From the NCBI RefSeq assembly GCF_002099195.1, contig NZ_NBYX01000001.1, positions 370,062-434,061 on the forward strand: a stretch of DNA of 64,000 bases, given 5' to 3'. A model generated the notes under the pieces. The model worked only from the letters and a program-made list of their open reading frames with translations, did no database searches and was not told the DNA's origin. Position 1 is the stretch's first letter. The number at the start of each line of letters is the position of its first letter. Below are positions 15,418-23,896 of the stretch, piece after piece. The stretch comes from Burkholderia puraquae. GTDB lineage: Bacteria > Pseudomonadota > Gammaproteobacteria > Burkholderiales > Burkholderiaceae. Position numbers and translations under genes: made by a program.

Positions 15418-17175
15418 ATGAACGACCCTCAAGCACAGCAATACGTGTTCGACGTGGTGGTCGTCGGTTCGGGCGCGGGCGCGCTGCTCGCGGCGTGCCG
15501 CGCGGCCGACCGCGGCCTGTCCGTCGTCGTGATCGAGAAGACGGCGCTGTACGGCGGCACGTCGGCTGTTTCAGGCGGCGGCATCTGGGTGCCGTGCAAC
15601 CACCATATCGCCGAACTGGGCGCGACCGATTCGCGCGCGGCCGCGCGCGGCTACATCGAAGCCTGCGTGGCCGGCGCATCGACACCCGAGAAGCTCGATA
15701 CGTATCTCGACCGCGCGCCGGAGATGCTGCGCTACCTGGAATCGAAGACGCCCGTGCGTTACCAGTCGCTGCCGAAGTACGCGGACTATTTCCAGAAGGT
15801 GCCGGGCGCGATGCCGGGCTATCGCGCGCTCGATCCGCTGCCGTTCGACGGCGGGCTGCTCGGCGACGAGTTCGACCGGCTGCGGCCGCCGTCGCCCGGC
15901 ACGCTGATCGGCGGGCGCGTCGCGGTGACGTCGAAGGAAGCGCACACGCTGTTCTCGCGCGGGCCCGGCTTCATGAAGCTCGCGATCGCGCAGTTCGGCC
16001 GCTACTGGCTCGATATCGGGATGCGCCGCCGTACGCGGCGCGACCGGCGCCTGACGCTCGGCAATGCGCTGATCGGCGGGCTGCGCCGTGCGCTGCTCGA
16101 CCGCAACGTGCCCGTGTGGCTCGATACGCCGATGCGCGACCTGCTCGACGTGGACGGCCGCGTGACGGGCGTGCGTGCGCAGCGCTTCGGGCAGCCCGTG
16201 ACGATCGCCGCGCGGCGCGGCGTGATCCTCGGCGCGGGCGGCTTCGAGCGCAACCAGCCGATGCGCGAGCGCTACCTGCCGCAGCCGACGCAGGCGCAGT
16301 GGAGTGCGACGCCGCCCGCCAACACCGGCGACGCGATCGCCGAAGGCCATCGGCTCGGCGGCGCGCTGGCGCTGATGGAGCATGTGTGGGGCGCGCCGAC
16401 GGTCGGAGTCGCCGGAGAGGAAAAGCAGCGCGCGCTGTTCGTCGAACGCAACCTGCCGGGCTGCGTGATCGTCAATAGCCGCGGCAAGCGCTTCGTCAAC
16501 GAAGCCGCACCGTATTCCGAATTCGTGCCGGCAATGTATCGCGACCACGCGCGCACCGGCGCGAGCGTGCCCGCATGGATGGTGTTCGACGCGCGGTTTC
16601 GCCGCAAGTATCCGTGCGGGCCGATCATGCCCGCGTCGATGATGCCCGATTCGCGGATTCCGGCCGCGTTCCGGGACGTGATCGTGAAGGCCGACACGAT
16701 CGACGCGCTGGCCGCACGCATCGGCGTCGACGCGGCCGGCCTGCACGGCACGCTGCGCGACATGGCGCGCTATGCGGTCACCGGGATCGACGAAGCATTC
16801 GGCAAGGGTGACAACCTGTTCGACACGTACTACGGCGATCCGCAGAACAAGCCGAACCCGTGCCTCGGGCCGGTCGACCAGGCGCCGTTCTACGCGGTGC
16901 GGATCGACGCGGGCGACATCGGCACGAAGGGCGGGCTCGTCACCGACGTGCACGCCCGCGTGCTGCGCGCCGACGGCGAGCCGATCGACGGCCTCTACGC
17001 GATCGGCAACACCAGTGCATCGATGATGGGCGCGAGCTACCCCGGCGCGGGCTCGACGCTCGGCCCGGCGATGACCTTCGGGTATCTCGCCGCCGACCAC
17101 CTGGCCGCGCAGGCGGCCGACGCCGGCGGCCGGCCAGCCCGGCCATCCACGACTGAACTTGACGGAGTCCAATGA
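15418..17175 (+). CDS. kstD: 3-ketosteroid delta-1-dehydrogenase (KstD/TesH type)
   Basis: A 585-residue FAD enzyme of the FRD/SdhA superfamily. The dinucleotide site is VVVVGSGAGALLAACRAADR near residues 13-32, followed by EKTALYGGTSAVSGGGIWVP, which is the 3-ketosteroid dehydrogenase signature rather than that of fumarate reductase. Late features are DTYYGDPQN and the FAD-closing GLYAIGNTSASMMGASYPG-type loop. The enzyme removes hydrogens from C1-C2 of ring A (androstenedione to androstadienedione), which readies the molecule for ring-B opening by KshAB. Flanked by hsaA and hsaB; the stop overlaps the hsaB start by a base. Confidence 0.85.
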   Translation: MNDPQAQQYVFDVVVVGSGAGALLAACRAADRGLSVVVIEKTALYGGTSAVSGGGIWVPCNHHIAELGATDSRAAARGYIEACVAGASTPEKLDTYLDRAPEMLRYLESKTPVRYQSLPKYADYFQKVPGAMPGYRALDPLPFDGGLLGDEFDRLRPPSPGTLIGGRVAVTSKEAHTLFSRGPGFMKLAIAQFGRYWLDIGMRRRTRRDRRLTLGNALIGGLRRALLDRNVPVWLDTPMRDLLDVDGRVTGVRAQRFGQPVTIAARRGVILGAGGFERNQPMRERYLPQPTQAQWSATPPANTGDAIAEGHRLGGALALMEHVWGAPTVGVAGEEKQRALFVERNLPGCVIVNSRGKRFVNEAAPYSEFVPAMYRDHARTGASVPAWMVFDARFRRKYPCGPIMPASMMPDSRIPAAFRDVIVKADTIDALAARIGVDAAGLHGTLRDMARYAVTGIDEAFGKGDNLFDTYYGDPQNKPNPCLGPVDQAPFYAVRIDAGDIGTKGGLVTDVHARVLRADGEPIDGLYAIGNTSASMMGASYPGAGSTLGPAMTFGYLAADHLAAQAADAGGRPARPSTTELDGVQ

Positions 17176-17693
17176 TGAGCGATCTCACCACCCATCCGCT
17201 GCGCACCGACATGCTGCTCGCGATGCGCCGCCTCGCGCGCTCCGTCACGGTCATCAGCAGCGCGCACGACGGCCGGCGCTACTCGATGTCCGCGACGGCG
17301 GTCGATTCGCTGTCGACCGATCCGCCGTCGCTGCTGATCTGCATCAACCGCACCGCGTCGCTGTATCCGCCGCTCGACGCGGGCGCCGGATTCTGCGTGA
17401 ACGTGTTGTCGGCCGCCCACGAAGGCATTGCGATCGACTGCAGCGGCCGGCTGAAGGGCGAGGCGCGCTTCACGACCGGCGACTGGCATACGTCGCCGCA
17501 CGGTGTCCCGTATCTGCGCGACGCGCAGGCGAGCCTCGTGTGCGAGCAGGACGGCCGCTTCGAGTACGGCACGCATACGGTGTTCATCGGGCGCATCCGC
17601 GAGGTGCTGATGAGCGGCGACGTCGATCCGCTCGTCTATCTCGACGGTGCCTATACGACGCCCGGCGCACCGGTGGCCCGTGCGGCCGCGTGA
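17175..17693 (+). CDS. hsaB: Flavin reductase component (HsaB/TesA1 type)
   Basis: A 172-residue HpaC-family flavin reductase. Typical stretches are MRRLARSVTVISSAHDGRRY, the FMN loop MSATAVDSLSTDPPSLLICI and GFCVNVLSAAHEGIA. It uses NAD(P)H to reduce FMN or FAD and hands it to HsaA; the LLM oxygenase at 12911 could draw on the same pool. Two ATGs (17172, 17175) are possible; 17175 lies 7 bases after GGAG. The first base overlaps the stop of kstD, and kshB starts 15 bases after its stop. Confidence 0.85.
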   Translation: MSDLTTHPLRTDMLLAMRRLARSVTVISSAHDGRRYSMSATAVDSLSTDPPSLLICINRTASLYPPLDAGAGFCVNVLSAAHEGIAIDCSGRLKGEARFTTGDWHTSPHGVPYLRDAQASLVCEQDGRFEYGTHTVFIGRIREVLMSGDVDPLVYLDGAYTTPGAPVARAAA

Positions 17694-17708
17694 CGTGAGG
17701 AGCCGGCC

Positions 17709-18755
17709 ATGAGCGATTCGCGCTTCCATCGGCTGACCGTTGCCGAAGTGATTGCCGAAAGCGACGATGCATGCTCGTTCGTGTTCGACGTGCCGGCCGC
17801 GTTGCGCGACGCATTCGCGTACCGGCCCGGGCAGTTCCTGACGCTGAACGTGCCGTGCGCGGACGCAACCGTCGCGCGCTGCTATTCGCTGTCGAGCGCG
17901 CCCGGCATCGACGCTGCGCCGAAGATCACCGTCAAGCGCGTGCGCGACGGCCGGGCGTCGAACTGGCTGTGCGACCGCGTGCAGGCGGGCGACACGCTCG
18001 ACGTGCTGCCGCCGGCCGGCGTGTTCACGCCGCGCACGCTCGACGGCGACCTGCTGCTGTTCGCGGGCGGCAGCGGCATCACGCCCGTGCTGTCGATCCT
18101 GAAATCGGCGCTCGTGCACGGGCGCGGGATGCTGACGCTGGTCTATGCGAACCGCGACGAACGCTCGGTGATTTTCCGCGACGAGCTGCAGCAGCTCGCG
18201 CAGCGCCATCCGGGCCGTGTGCGCGTGATCCACTGGCTCGACAGCGTGCAGGGCATCCCGCAGCAGCGCCATCTCGAGGAACTCGCGCGGCCGTTCAGCC
18301 GGCAGGAGACGTTCATCTGCGGGCCCGCGCTGTTCATGGAGAACGCGCTGGCCGCGATGCTCGGCCTCGGGCTGCCGCGCGCGCGCGTGCACGTCGAGCG
18401 GTTCGCGTCGCTGCCCGATGCGCCGGCGCAGGCCGATACGGCGGCGTCAAGCGCAGCGGCGGCGGCTGCATCGGGCGACGGCGCGGCGATCGAGACGGTG
18501 CTCGACGGCGACGCGTTCGCATTCGACAGCGCCCCCGGCGAAACGCTGCTCGACGCGATGCTGCGCGCAGGCGTGCCGGCGCCGAATTCCTGCCGGATGG
18601 GGCAATGCGGCGCGTGCATGTGCCGGATCGAGCGCGGCGCGGTCGCGCTCGACAGCAACCACGTGCTCGACGACGACGAAATCGCGGCCGGCTGGACGCT
18701 CGCCTGTTGCGCCCGGCCCGCGAGCGATGCGCTGCGCGTGGTGTTTCCCGACTGA
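17709..18755 (+). CDS. kshB: 3-ketosteroid 9-alpha-hydroxylase reductase (KshB type)
   Basis: A 348-residue class IA reductase with the order FAD domain (RCYSLSS flavin site, residues 57-63), NAD domain (GGSGITPVLSIL near 120) and plant-type 2Fe-2S domain. Cluster ligands are Cys295, Cys300, Cys303 and Cys333. It carries electrons from NAD(P)H to the Rieske oxygenase KshA, encoded 24 kb away at 42417, which hydroxylates C9 and triggers ring-B fission. An Ala/Ser-rich linker (residues 241-259) joins the last two domains. It is the fourth gene of the operon that begins at 12911 or 14214. Confidence 0.85.
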   Translation: MSDSRFHRLTVAEVIAESDDACSFVFDVPAALRDAFAYRPGQFLTLNVPCADATVARCYSLSSAPGIDAAPKITVKRVRDGRASNWLCDRVQAGDTLDVLPPAGVFTPRTLDGDLLLFAGGSGITPVLSILKSALVHGRGMLTLVYANRDERSVIFRDELQQLAQRHPGRVRVIHWLDSVQGIPQQRHLEELARPFSRQETFICGPALFMENALAAMLGLGLPRARVHVERFASLPDAPAQADTAASSAAAAAASGDGAAIETVLDGDAFAFDSAPGETLLDAMLRAGVPAPNSCRMGQCGACMCRIERGAVALDSNHVLDDDEIAAGWTLACCARPASDALRVVFPD

Positions 18756-18794
18756 GCCGCGGCGCGCCGGCGGCGCGCACGGCCACCCTGATCT

Positions 18795-20381
18795 ATGACG
18801 ATGGACAACGAAATCCTCACCACGCCCGCGCTGATCGCACGGGCAGCCGCGCGCCACGGCGCGCATCCGGCGATCGAGTCGGCGCATGGCCGGCTGACCT
18901 ACGCGGAACTCGACGCGGCACGGCTCGACGCGGCCCGCGCGCTGCTCGCAAGCGGCATCGAGGCCGGCGACCGCATAGCGATCTGGGCGCCGAACCTGCC
19001 GCAATGGATCGTCGCGGCGCTGGCGATCCACACCGTCGGTGCAATCCTCGTGCCGGTCAATACACGGATGAAGGGGATGGAGGTGGGCGGCATCCTGCAC
19101 GACGGCGGCGCACGGCTGCTGTTCTGCTGCGGCACCTTCCTCGGCGAATCCTATCCGGCGATGCTCGCGCCGCACCGGCCCGCGACGCTCGAGCGCGTCG
19201 TCGTGTTCGACGGCGAGCCGCCTTCAAGCGCGTGCGACGAGACCTGGAACGCGTTCCTCGCACGCGGCGCCGGGGTGCCGCTGGCCGCGGTGCGCGAACG
19301 CGAGGCACAGGTGACGCCCGACACCGTGATGGACCTGATGTTCACGTCCGGCACGACGGGCCGGCCGAAGGGCGTGATGACCGCGCACGGCCAGAACCTG
19401 CGCGCCGCGCAGGCGTGGGCGGCGATTGCCGGCGTGCGCGCCGACGACCGCTACCTGATCGTCAATCCGTTCTTCCACACGTTCGGCTACAAGGCCGGCT
19501 GGCTCGCCGCGCTGTCGAGCGGCGCGACCGTGCTGCCGCATCTCGTGTTCCAGCCGGACGACGTGCTGCGGCGCGTTGCCGACGATCGCGTGTCGGTGCT
19601 GCCCGGGCCGCCGACGCTGTATTACGCGCTGCTCGACGCGCCCGACCGCGCGACGCGCGACCTGTCGTCGTTGCGGATCGCGGTGACGGGCGCAGCGGCG
19701 ATCGCGCCGAGCCTGATCGAGCGGATGCGCGCGGAGCTCGGCTTCGAGACGGTGCTGACCGGCTACGGGCTGACCGAATCGTGCGGCTTCGCGACGCTGT
19801 GCCGTCGGGGCGACGAAGCGGAAACGGTTGCCTGTACGTCCGGCCGGCCGATGCCCGATGTCGAATTGCGCATCGCGGGGGCGGGGGGCGAGGCGCTCGG
19901 GCCGGACGAGACCGGCGAGATCTGGGTGCGCGGCTACAACGTGATGCGCGGCTACTTCAACCTGCCGGACGCGACGCGCGAGACCGTCGATGCCGATGGC
20001 TGGCTGCATACGGGCGATCTCGGCTGCGTCGACGCGAACGGCAACCTGAAGATCACCGATCGCATCAAGGACATGTTCATCGTCGGCGGCTTCAACTGCT
20101 ATCCGGCCGAGATCGAGCGGCTGCTCGCCGCGCATCCGGCGATCGCACAGGTTGCGCTGGTCGGCGTGCCCGATACGCGGCTCGGGGAGGTCGGGCACGC
20201 GTATGTCGTGCTGCGGCCGGGCGCGCATGCCGACGCCGACGAACTGAACGACTGGGCCCGCCGCAACATGGCGAACTACAAGGTGCCGCGGCATTTCACG
20301 TTCGTCGAGCAGCTGCCGACGAGTGCCGCGGGGAAGGTGCTGAAGTACCGCCTGCGGGCGGGGACCGAGGCGGCAGCCTGA
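18795..20381 (+). CDS. fadD3: Acyl-CoA synthetase, FadD3-like (HIP-CoA ligase)
   Basis: A 528-residue AMP-forming ligase. The P-loop motif LMFTSGTTGRPKGVM occupies 181-195, GYGLTESCG marks the adenylate motif, and the C-terminal hinge and lysine region is KITDRIKDMFIVGGFNCYPA then TSAAGKVLKYRLR. The overall sequence resembles mycobacterial FadD3, which ligates CoA to HIP, the propionate-bearing bicyclic left after ring A/B removal; this starts ring C/D breakdown. Its place in the operon after kshB supports that. A second in-frame ATG at codon 3 is possible. Confidence 0.8.
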   Translation: MTMDNEILTTPALIARAAARHGAHPAIESAHGRLTYAELDAARLDAARALLASGIEAGDRIAIWAPNLPQWIVAALAIHTVGAILVPVNTRMKGMEVGGILHDGGARLLFCCGTFLGESYPAMLAPHRPATLERVVVFDGEPPSSACDETWNAFLARGAGVPLAAVREREAQVTPDTVMDLMFTSGTTGRPKGVMTAHGQNLRAAQAWAAIAGVRADDRYLIVNPFFHTFGYKAGWLAALSSGATVLPHLVFQPDDVLRRVADDRVSVLPGPPTLYYALLDAPDRATRDLSSLRIAVTGAAAIAPSLIERMRAELGFETVLTGYGLTESCGFATLCRRGDEAETVACTSGRPMPDVELRIAGAGGEALGPDETGEIWVRGYNVMRGYFNLPDATRETVDADGWLHTGDLGCVDANGNLKITDRIKDMFIVGGFNCYPAEIERLLAAHPAIAQVALVGVPDTRLGEVGHAYVVLRPGAHADADELNDWARRNMANYKVPRHFTFVEQLPTSAAGKVLKYRLRAGTEAAA

Positions 20382-20413
20382 GTGCAGCCGCATCACACGA
20401 GCGGGATGAACGC

Positions 20414-21187
20414 ATGAACGACAACGGGTTTCCGCAGGGCGCGGTGCTGGTATTCGGCGGCAGCGGCGGGATCGGGCAGGGTGTCGCGCTCGAGTTTGCG
20501 CGTGCCGGCGTGCCGGTCGCGGTGGGCTACCGCAGCAAGGCCGATGTTGCCGAGCGTGTCGCGCGCGACATTCGCGGCGAAGGTGTCGCGGCCAGCACGC
20601 ACTGCGTCGACGTGACCGATTCCGCACAGGTCGACGCCGCGCTCGCGGCGGCGATCGACGTGCATGGCCGTGTGCATACGGTCGTCTGGGCGGCCGGGCC
20701 GTTCGTGAACCAGCGCCATATCGGCGACATGACGCACGACGACTGGCGCCGCGCGATCGACGTCGAGACGATCGGCTTTTTCGCGGCAGCGAAGGCCGCG
20801 TTGCCGCACTTCCGCGCGTCGGGCGGCGGATCGTTCGTGACGCTCGGGTCGGCCGGGCACCTGCGCTGGCCCGACCGCGACGGGCTGTCGGTCGCGCCGA
20901 AGGCGGCGAACGAGGCGCTGGTCAAGGGGCTGGCACGCGAGGAGGGACGTTACGACATTCGCGCGAATTCGATCCTGGTTGGCGTGATCGAGGCCGGGAT
21001 GTTTCCGGTGCTGCTCGAACAGGGGCAGTTCGACCAGACGTGGATCGACGAGACGCAGAAGATGCTCGCGCTCAAGCGCTGGGGGAAGGCGCACGATGTC
21101 GGGCGGGCGGCGGTGTTTCTGGCGTCGGACCGGGCCAATTACATTACGGGGCAGCAGTTGAATGTTTCCGGGGGATATGGGTTGTAG
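20414..21187 (+). CDS. Short-chain dehydrogenase/reductase
   Basis: A 257-residue SDR with the cofactor motif GGSGGIGQG (residues 15-23), AAGPF, and a final NYITGQQLNVSGGYGL. The usual catalytic YxxxK is unusual here: the region reads SVAPKAANEALVKGLAREEG, so the Tyr is replaced, as in the enoyl-reductase-like branch of SDRs, and a different substrate chemistry is likely. It is the last gene of the first steroid operon and probably acts on a steroid or CoA-ester intermediate. Precise role unknown. Confidence 0.7.
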   Translation: MNDNGFPQGAVLVFGGSGGIGQGVALEFARAGVPVAVGYRSKADVAERVARDIRGEGVAASTHCVDVTDSAQVDAALAAAIDVHGRVHTVVWAAGPFVNQRHIGDMTHDDWRRAIDVETIGFFAAAKAALPHFRASGGGSFVTLGSAGHLRWPDRDGLSVAPKAANEALVKGLAREEGRYDIRANSILVGVIEAGMFPVLLEQGQFDQTWIDETQKMLALKRWGKAHDVGRAAVFLASDRANYITGQQLNVSGGYGL

Positions 21188-21995
21188 CGGGGTGCAGAAA
21201 AGCCTGTTCGGGCGAGCGCGCTCGAGCGCCGGTCGTCATCGGCGCTGACATCGCCCGCCTTAACTCCCTCGTCAGATCGTCGACGATGCCGGTCGACATG
21301 CCGATCGGTTCTCGACAATCGCTTCGGCTTGCATAACGCGCCCGGTGCGCAACGCGGACAAGATGCATGCGCACGCATCGGTATTCACCCTGCATCGCCA
21401 CGCGCGATCGTGCATCGGCCTCGCGCTCGACCGGCGCGAGGTCACATCCTTGCAACGCATTCTTCAATGCATTGCGCCGCACACCCTTGATGGCAACGAC
21501 GACTCTCAAGCGCTGAAGGCCGTCCCGTCTCGTTCGACGCGCGTTGCGGCATCGATGCCGACACATCGGATCGCGTGCCCCGGCCTCGTCTGCCGAATAA
21601 CGATGCGTTCCTGAAACATTTCCTCCGATTACAACCCGCGTAAGCGCCCGTGTTTTGCGGTGACGCTTGTCCCGCTTCGGTTTGCGCCGCATGGCATGCG
21701 CTTTGCGGTTGACCCGGTGCCGCCGGTGCAAACGAAACGTGCAAGAACGATGGACGCATCGACGGCATGCAACGACATCGAAACAAACGGGGAATCGGAT
21801 CGGGCCGTGGGCGCCGCCTGGAGCGGCGTATATGCCGCGCATGTCGTATCGGTCATGCGCACGGGGCAACGCGTGCCCGATCCGTCGAACAGCAAGCGTG
21901 CTTGCAAGGTGTCGTGCCGGGGTTCGCATCACGCAGGGCGGCGCAGGCCGCATGCGGTGGCGAGGCGCACCCGGCACATGTCGGGGGAGGCGCCC
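21188..21995. other. 808-base region with no recognisable gene
   Basis: No frame on either strand here has the third-position GC bias seen in neighbouring genes, and no protein family, repeat or RNA gene is recognised. The last part (21986-21990, GGAGG) is the ribosome site for the next gene. The base composition is a little less GC-rich, which could mark a foreign or decayed segment near the toxin-antitoxin pair. Confidence 0.4.
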
Positions 21996-22655
21996 GTGAA
22001 AATGACGGTGAACCAATGGGCCGCGGTCGCGGTGATGTGCGCCGCGAGCGCGCATGCGCAGGAAATCTACCTGCAGGGCGGCACGCAGGGCGTCGGCATC
22101 GGCGCGGCCGTGAGCTTCAATTCGATGCTGGGCGCGCACGCGGACTTCAATGCGATCGATCTTTCGCATGACTTCACGGTGGCCGGCAATCGCTATCAGG
22201 ACGACCTGAAGCTGCGCCAGGGCGGCCTGTACGCGGACATCTTTCCGTGGCGAGGGAGCGGCTTCCGGGCGACGCTCGGCCTGCGTTTCAACGATGACAC
22301 GCTCCGCGGCGTATCGGTGCCGACCAATGGCACCTATGTGTTCGGCGGCAAGCGCTTTCCGGCGATGCCGGGGATGTATGCGGTGGCGGAAGCGCGCTAT
22401 CCGACCGTGATGCCGTACTTCGGGATCGGCTACGGGCATCGGCCGGCGTCGAAAGGGCTGGGATTCGTCGCCGACCTCGGCGTGGCGTACGGGATACCGA
22501 AATGTTCGTACACGCTGTCGCCGGAACTGGCGGCCGCGGCGGGGCCGGCGAAGAGCCAGATCCTGGCCGCGAGCGGGCTGGATTCGCTGCGGCAGGTGAT
22601 GTCGCGCTATCGGTGGTATCCGGTTTTGCAGATCGGGATTTCGTATCGGTTCTGA
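21996..22655 (+). CDS. Small outer-membrane beta-barrel protein
   Basis: A 219-residue protein with a short signal peptide ending AHA. The mature sequence alternates polar and hydrophobic residues in strands (EIYLQGGTQGVGIGAAVSFN, LRQGGLYADIFPW, RATLGLRFND, PYFGIGYGHRP) and ends with an outer-membrane Phe (ISYRF). This is typical of an eight-strand OmpA/OprF-like barrel of about 200 residues. The GTG at 21996 is chosen since GGAGG lies 5 bases before it; an ATG at 22002 is the alternative. The ligand is unknown, although it lies between two steroid operons. Confidence 0.72.
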   Translation: MKMTVNQWAAVAVMCAASAHAQEIYLQGGTQGVGIGAAVSFNSMLGAHADFNAIDLSHDFTVAGNRYQDDLKLRQGGLYADIFPWRGSGFRATLGLRFNDDTLRGVSVPTNGTYVFGGKRFPAMPGMYAVAEARYPTVMPYFGIGYGHRPASKGLGFVADLGVAYGIPKCSYTLSPELAAAAGPAKSQILAASGLDSLRQVMSRYRWYPVLQIGISYRF

Positions 22656-22999
22656 GCGGCCGGGCTGTCGTGAAGTGTGCCGGGCGGGGGATTGCCGGTA
22701 GCGCCGATACGGGCGTGACAACGGGTGTTGGCACGGGCGCCGGCTGACGAGCGTCGCGAGCACCGTCGCGAGCATCGTGCACGGCGGCGGTGACTGCAGT
22801 CGCCCCGCTTCGATCGGGGCGCGCCCGCGCAGGCCGTTCAGCGGTGAATGGCCGATTGGCTGTCTTTTCCGCCGTTCCGATCCGGCTTACCTTGCAGGCA
22901 GCAATTCGACGTGTCGGGCGAGCGGCGCATGCCGACAGGATTCATGCGGCCCGCTGCCGTTCGCCGACGCCAACCACCGTCCTCCTTCCGTCAATGGCG

Positions 23000-23040
23000 A
23001 TGATAGCAATGATTGCAATTTGCGGTCATGGCGCTATCAT
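23000..23040 (+). promoter_or_regulatory. Promoter and operator of the toxin-antitoxin pair
   Basis: A sigma-70-like promoter is visible: TTGCAA (23013-23018), 16 bases, TATCAT (23035-23040). Two perfect inverted arms, ATGATAGC (23000-23007) and GCTATCAT (23033-23040), have centres 33 bases apart, about three helical turns, and the right arm covers the -10 box. FitAB-type complexes bind paired inverted half sites with such spacing, so self-repression is likely. The rest of the 22656-23066 gap shows nothing else. Confidence 0.55.
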
Positions 23041-23066
23041 TGATATCAACCTGGATGGAGGGAATC

Positions 23067-23303
23067 ATGGCAAATCTACTGGTGCGTAACGTGGATGACA
23101 GTATCGTTCAGAGCCTGCGCGAGCAGGCGGCGGCAAATGGCAGGAGTGCCGAGGCCGAACATCGGGCCATTCTGGCCGATGCGCTCGGCCGGCCGAAGCG
23201 AAAGACCTTTGCACAAGTGCTGATGAGCATGCCTGATGTTGGCGACGACGCGGATTTTCAACGTGTTCAGGATTCGGGCGAGGCCAGGCGTGTATTTGAT
23301 TGA
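23067..23303 (+). CDS. fitA: FitA-like ribbon-helix-helix antitoxin
   Basis: A 78-residue protein with an N-terminal ribbon-helix-helix DNA-binding region (MANLLVRNVDDSIVQSLREQ, then AAANGRSAEAEHRAILADAL) and a C-terminal tail that should bind the toxin. FitA antitoxins neutralise the PIN nuclease FitB and repress their own promoter as a complex. GGAGGG lies just upstream of the ATG. The toxin gene overlaps its 3' end by 14 bases, a normal arrangement for this family. Confidence 0.8.
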   Translation: MANLLVRNVDDSIVQSLREQAAANGRSAEAEHRAILADALGRPKRKTFAQVLMSMPDVGDDADFQRVQDSGEARRVFD

Positions 23304-23706
23304 TACGAACGTCATCAGCGAAATCAGGAAGGGCAAGCGAACCAACCGTGGCGTGCGGGCGTTCTTCAGGCAGGCAGCGGCGGACGCAAGCCCGCTTTAC
23401 CTGTCCGTCGTGACGGTTGCTGAACTTCGCCGCGGCGTCGACCTGATCCGTCATCGCGGCGATCATTCGCAGGCGTCGGCGCTCGAGGCATGGATGGCGA
23501 CGATCCTGTCCGGCTATGCACCGAATATCCTGTCGGCCGACATCGAGATCAGCCAGATGTGGGGGCATTTGCGCGTGCCCGATCCGACGCACGAACTCGA
23601 CAAGCTGATCGCGGCCACTGCGCTGATCAACGATCTCACCGTGGTGACGCGCAACGTCGCGGATTTCGCGCGCACCGGTGTCAGGTTGCTGAACCCGTTC
23701 GACTGA
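23290..23706 (+). CDS. fitB: FitB-like PIN-domain ribonuclease toxin
   Basis: A 138-residue PIN domain (VapC/FitB class). Acidic catalytic residues are in place: Asp5 (LIDTNVIS), Glu45 (TVAELRRG), Asp104 (ELDKLIAAT) and Asp125 (NVADF), so the nuclease should be active and cut RNA. The start is a GTG at 23290, after CGAGG with 6-base spacing; this gives the normal FitB length. The gene is translationally coupled to the antitoxin. Such pairs often move horizontally or stabilise DNA segments; here it is lodged between steroid operons. Confidence 0.8.
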   Translation: MYLIDTNVISEIRKGKRTNRGVRAFFRQAAADASPLYLSVVTVAELRRGVDLIRHRGDHSQASALEAWMATILSGYAPNILSADIEISQMWGHLRVPDPTHELDKLIAATALINDLTVVTRNVADFARTGVRLLNPFD

Positions 23707-23849
23707 TCCGGGTTGCCGCGCCGCGGCAACTTGCACCGGCTCCCCGTCTCCTCCCGCACGCTCGGTCCCTCCGGCCGGGCTTCCCGCGTCGCTTGATTTC
23801 CCCGCCGCCTCTCGTCCCAACAGACGATGTAACACCACCCCCGACCGGC

Positions 23850-23878
23850 CAGAATCCTTTCACGAACAACGGATTCTG
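23850..23878. promoter_or_regulatory. Palindrome upstream of the hsaC operon (operator candidate)
   Basis: CAGAATCC-N13-GGATTCTG is a perfect 8-base inverted repeat ending 18 bases before the hsaC start, next to the ribosome site (AGGAGG). It would be a suitable operator for a repressor of the large ring C/D operon, or a hairpin in the leader. No matching copy was found upstream of the other steroid operons. Confidence 0.4.
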
Positions 23879-23896
23879 AACCAGGAGGAGGCCGAC

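Noticed and set aside
17771..20413. Very long + strand open frame running into the SDR at 20414
   Set aside because: The upstream part is an Arg/Ala-rich shadow frame under kshB and fadD3; only the part from 20414 is a real protein.
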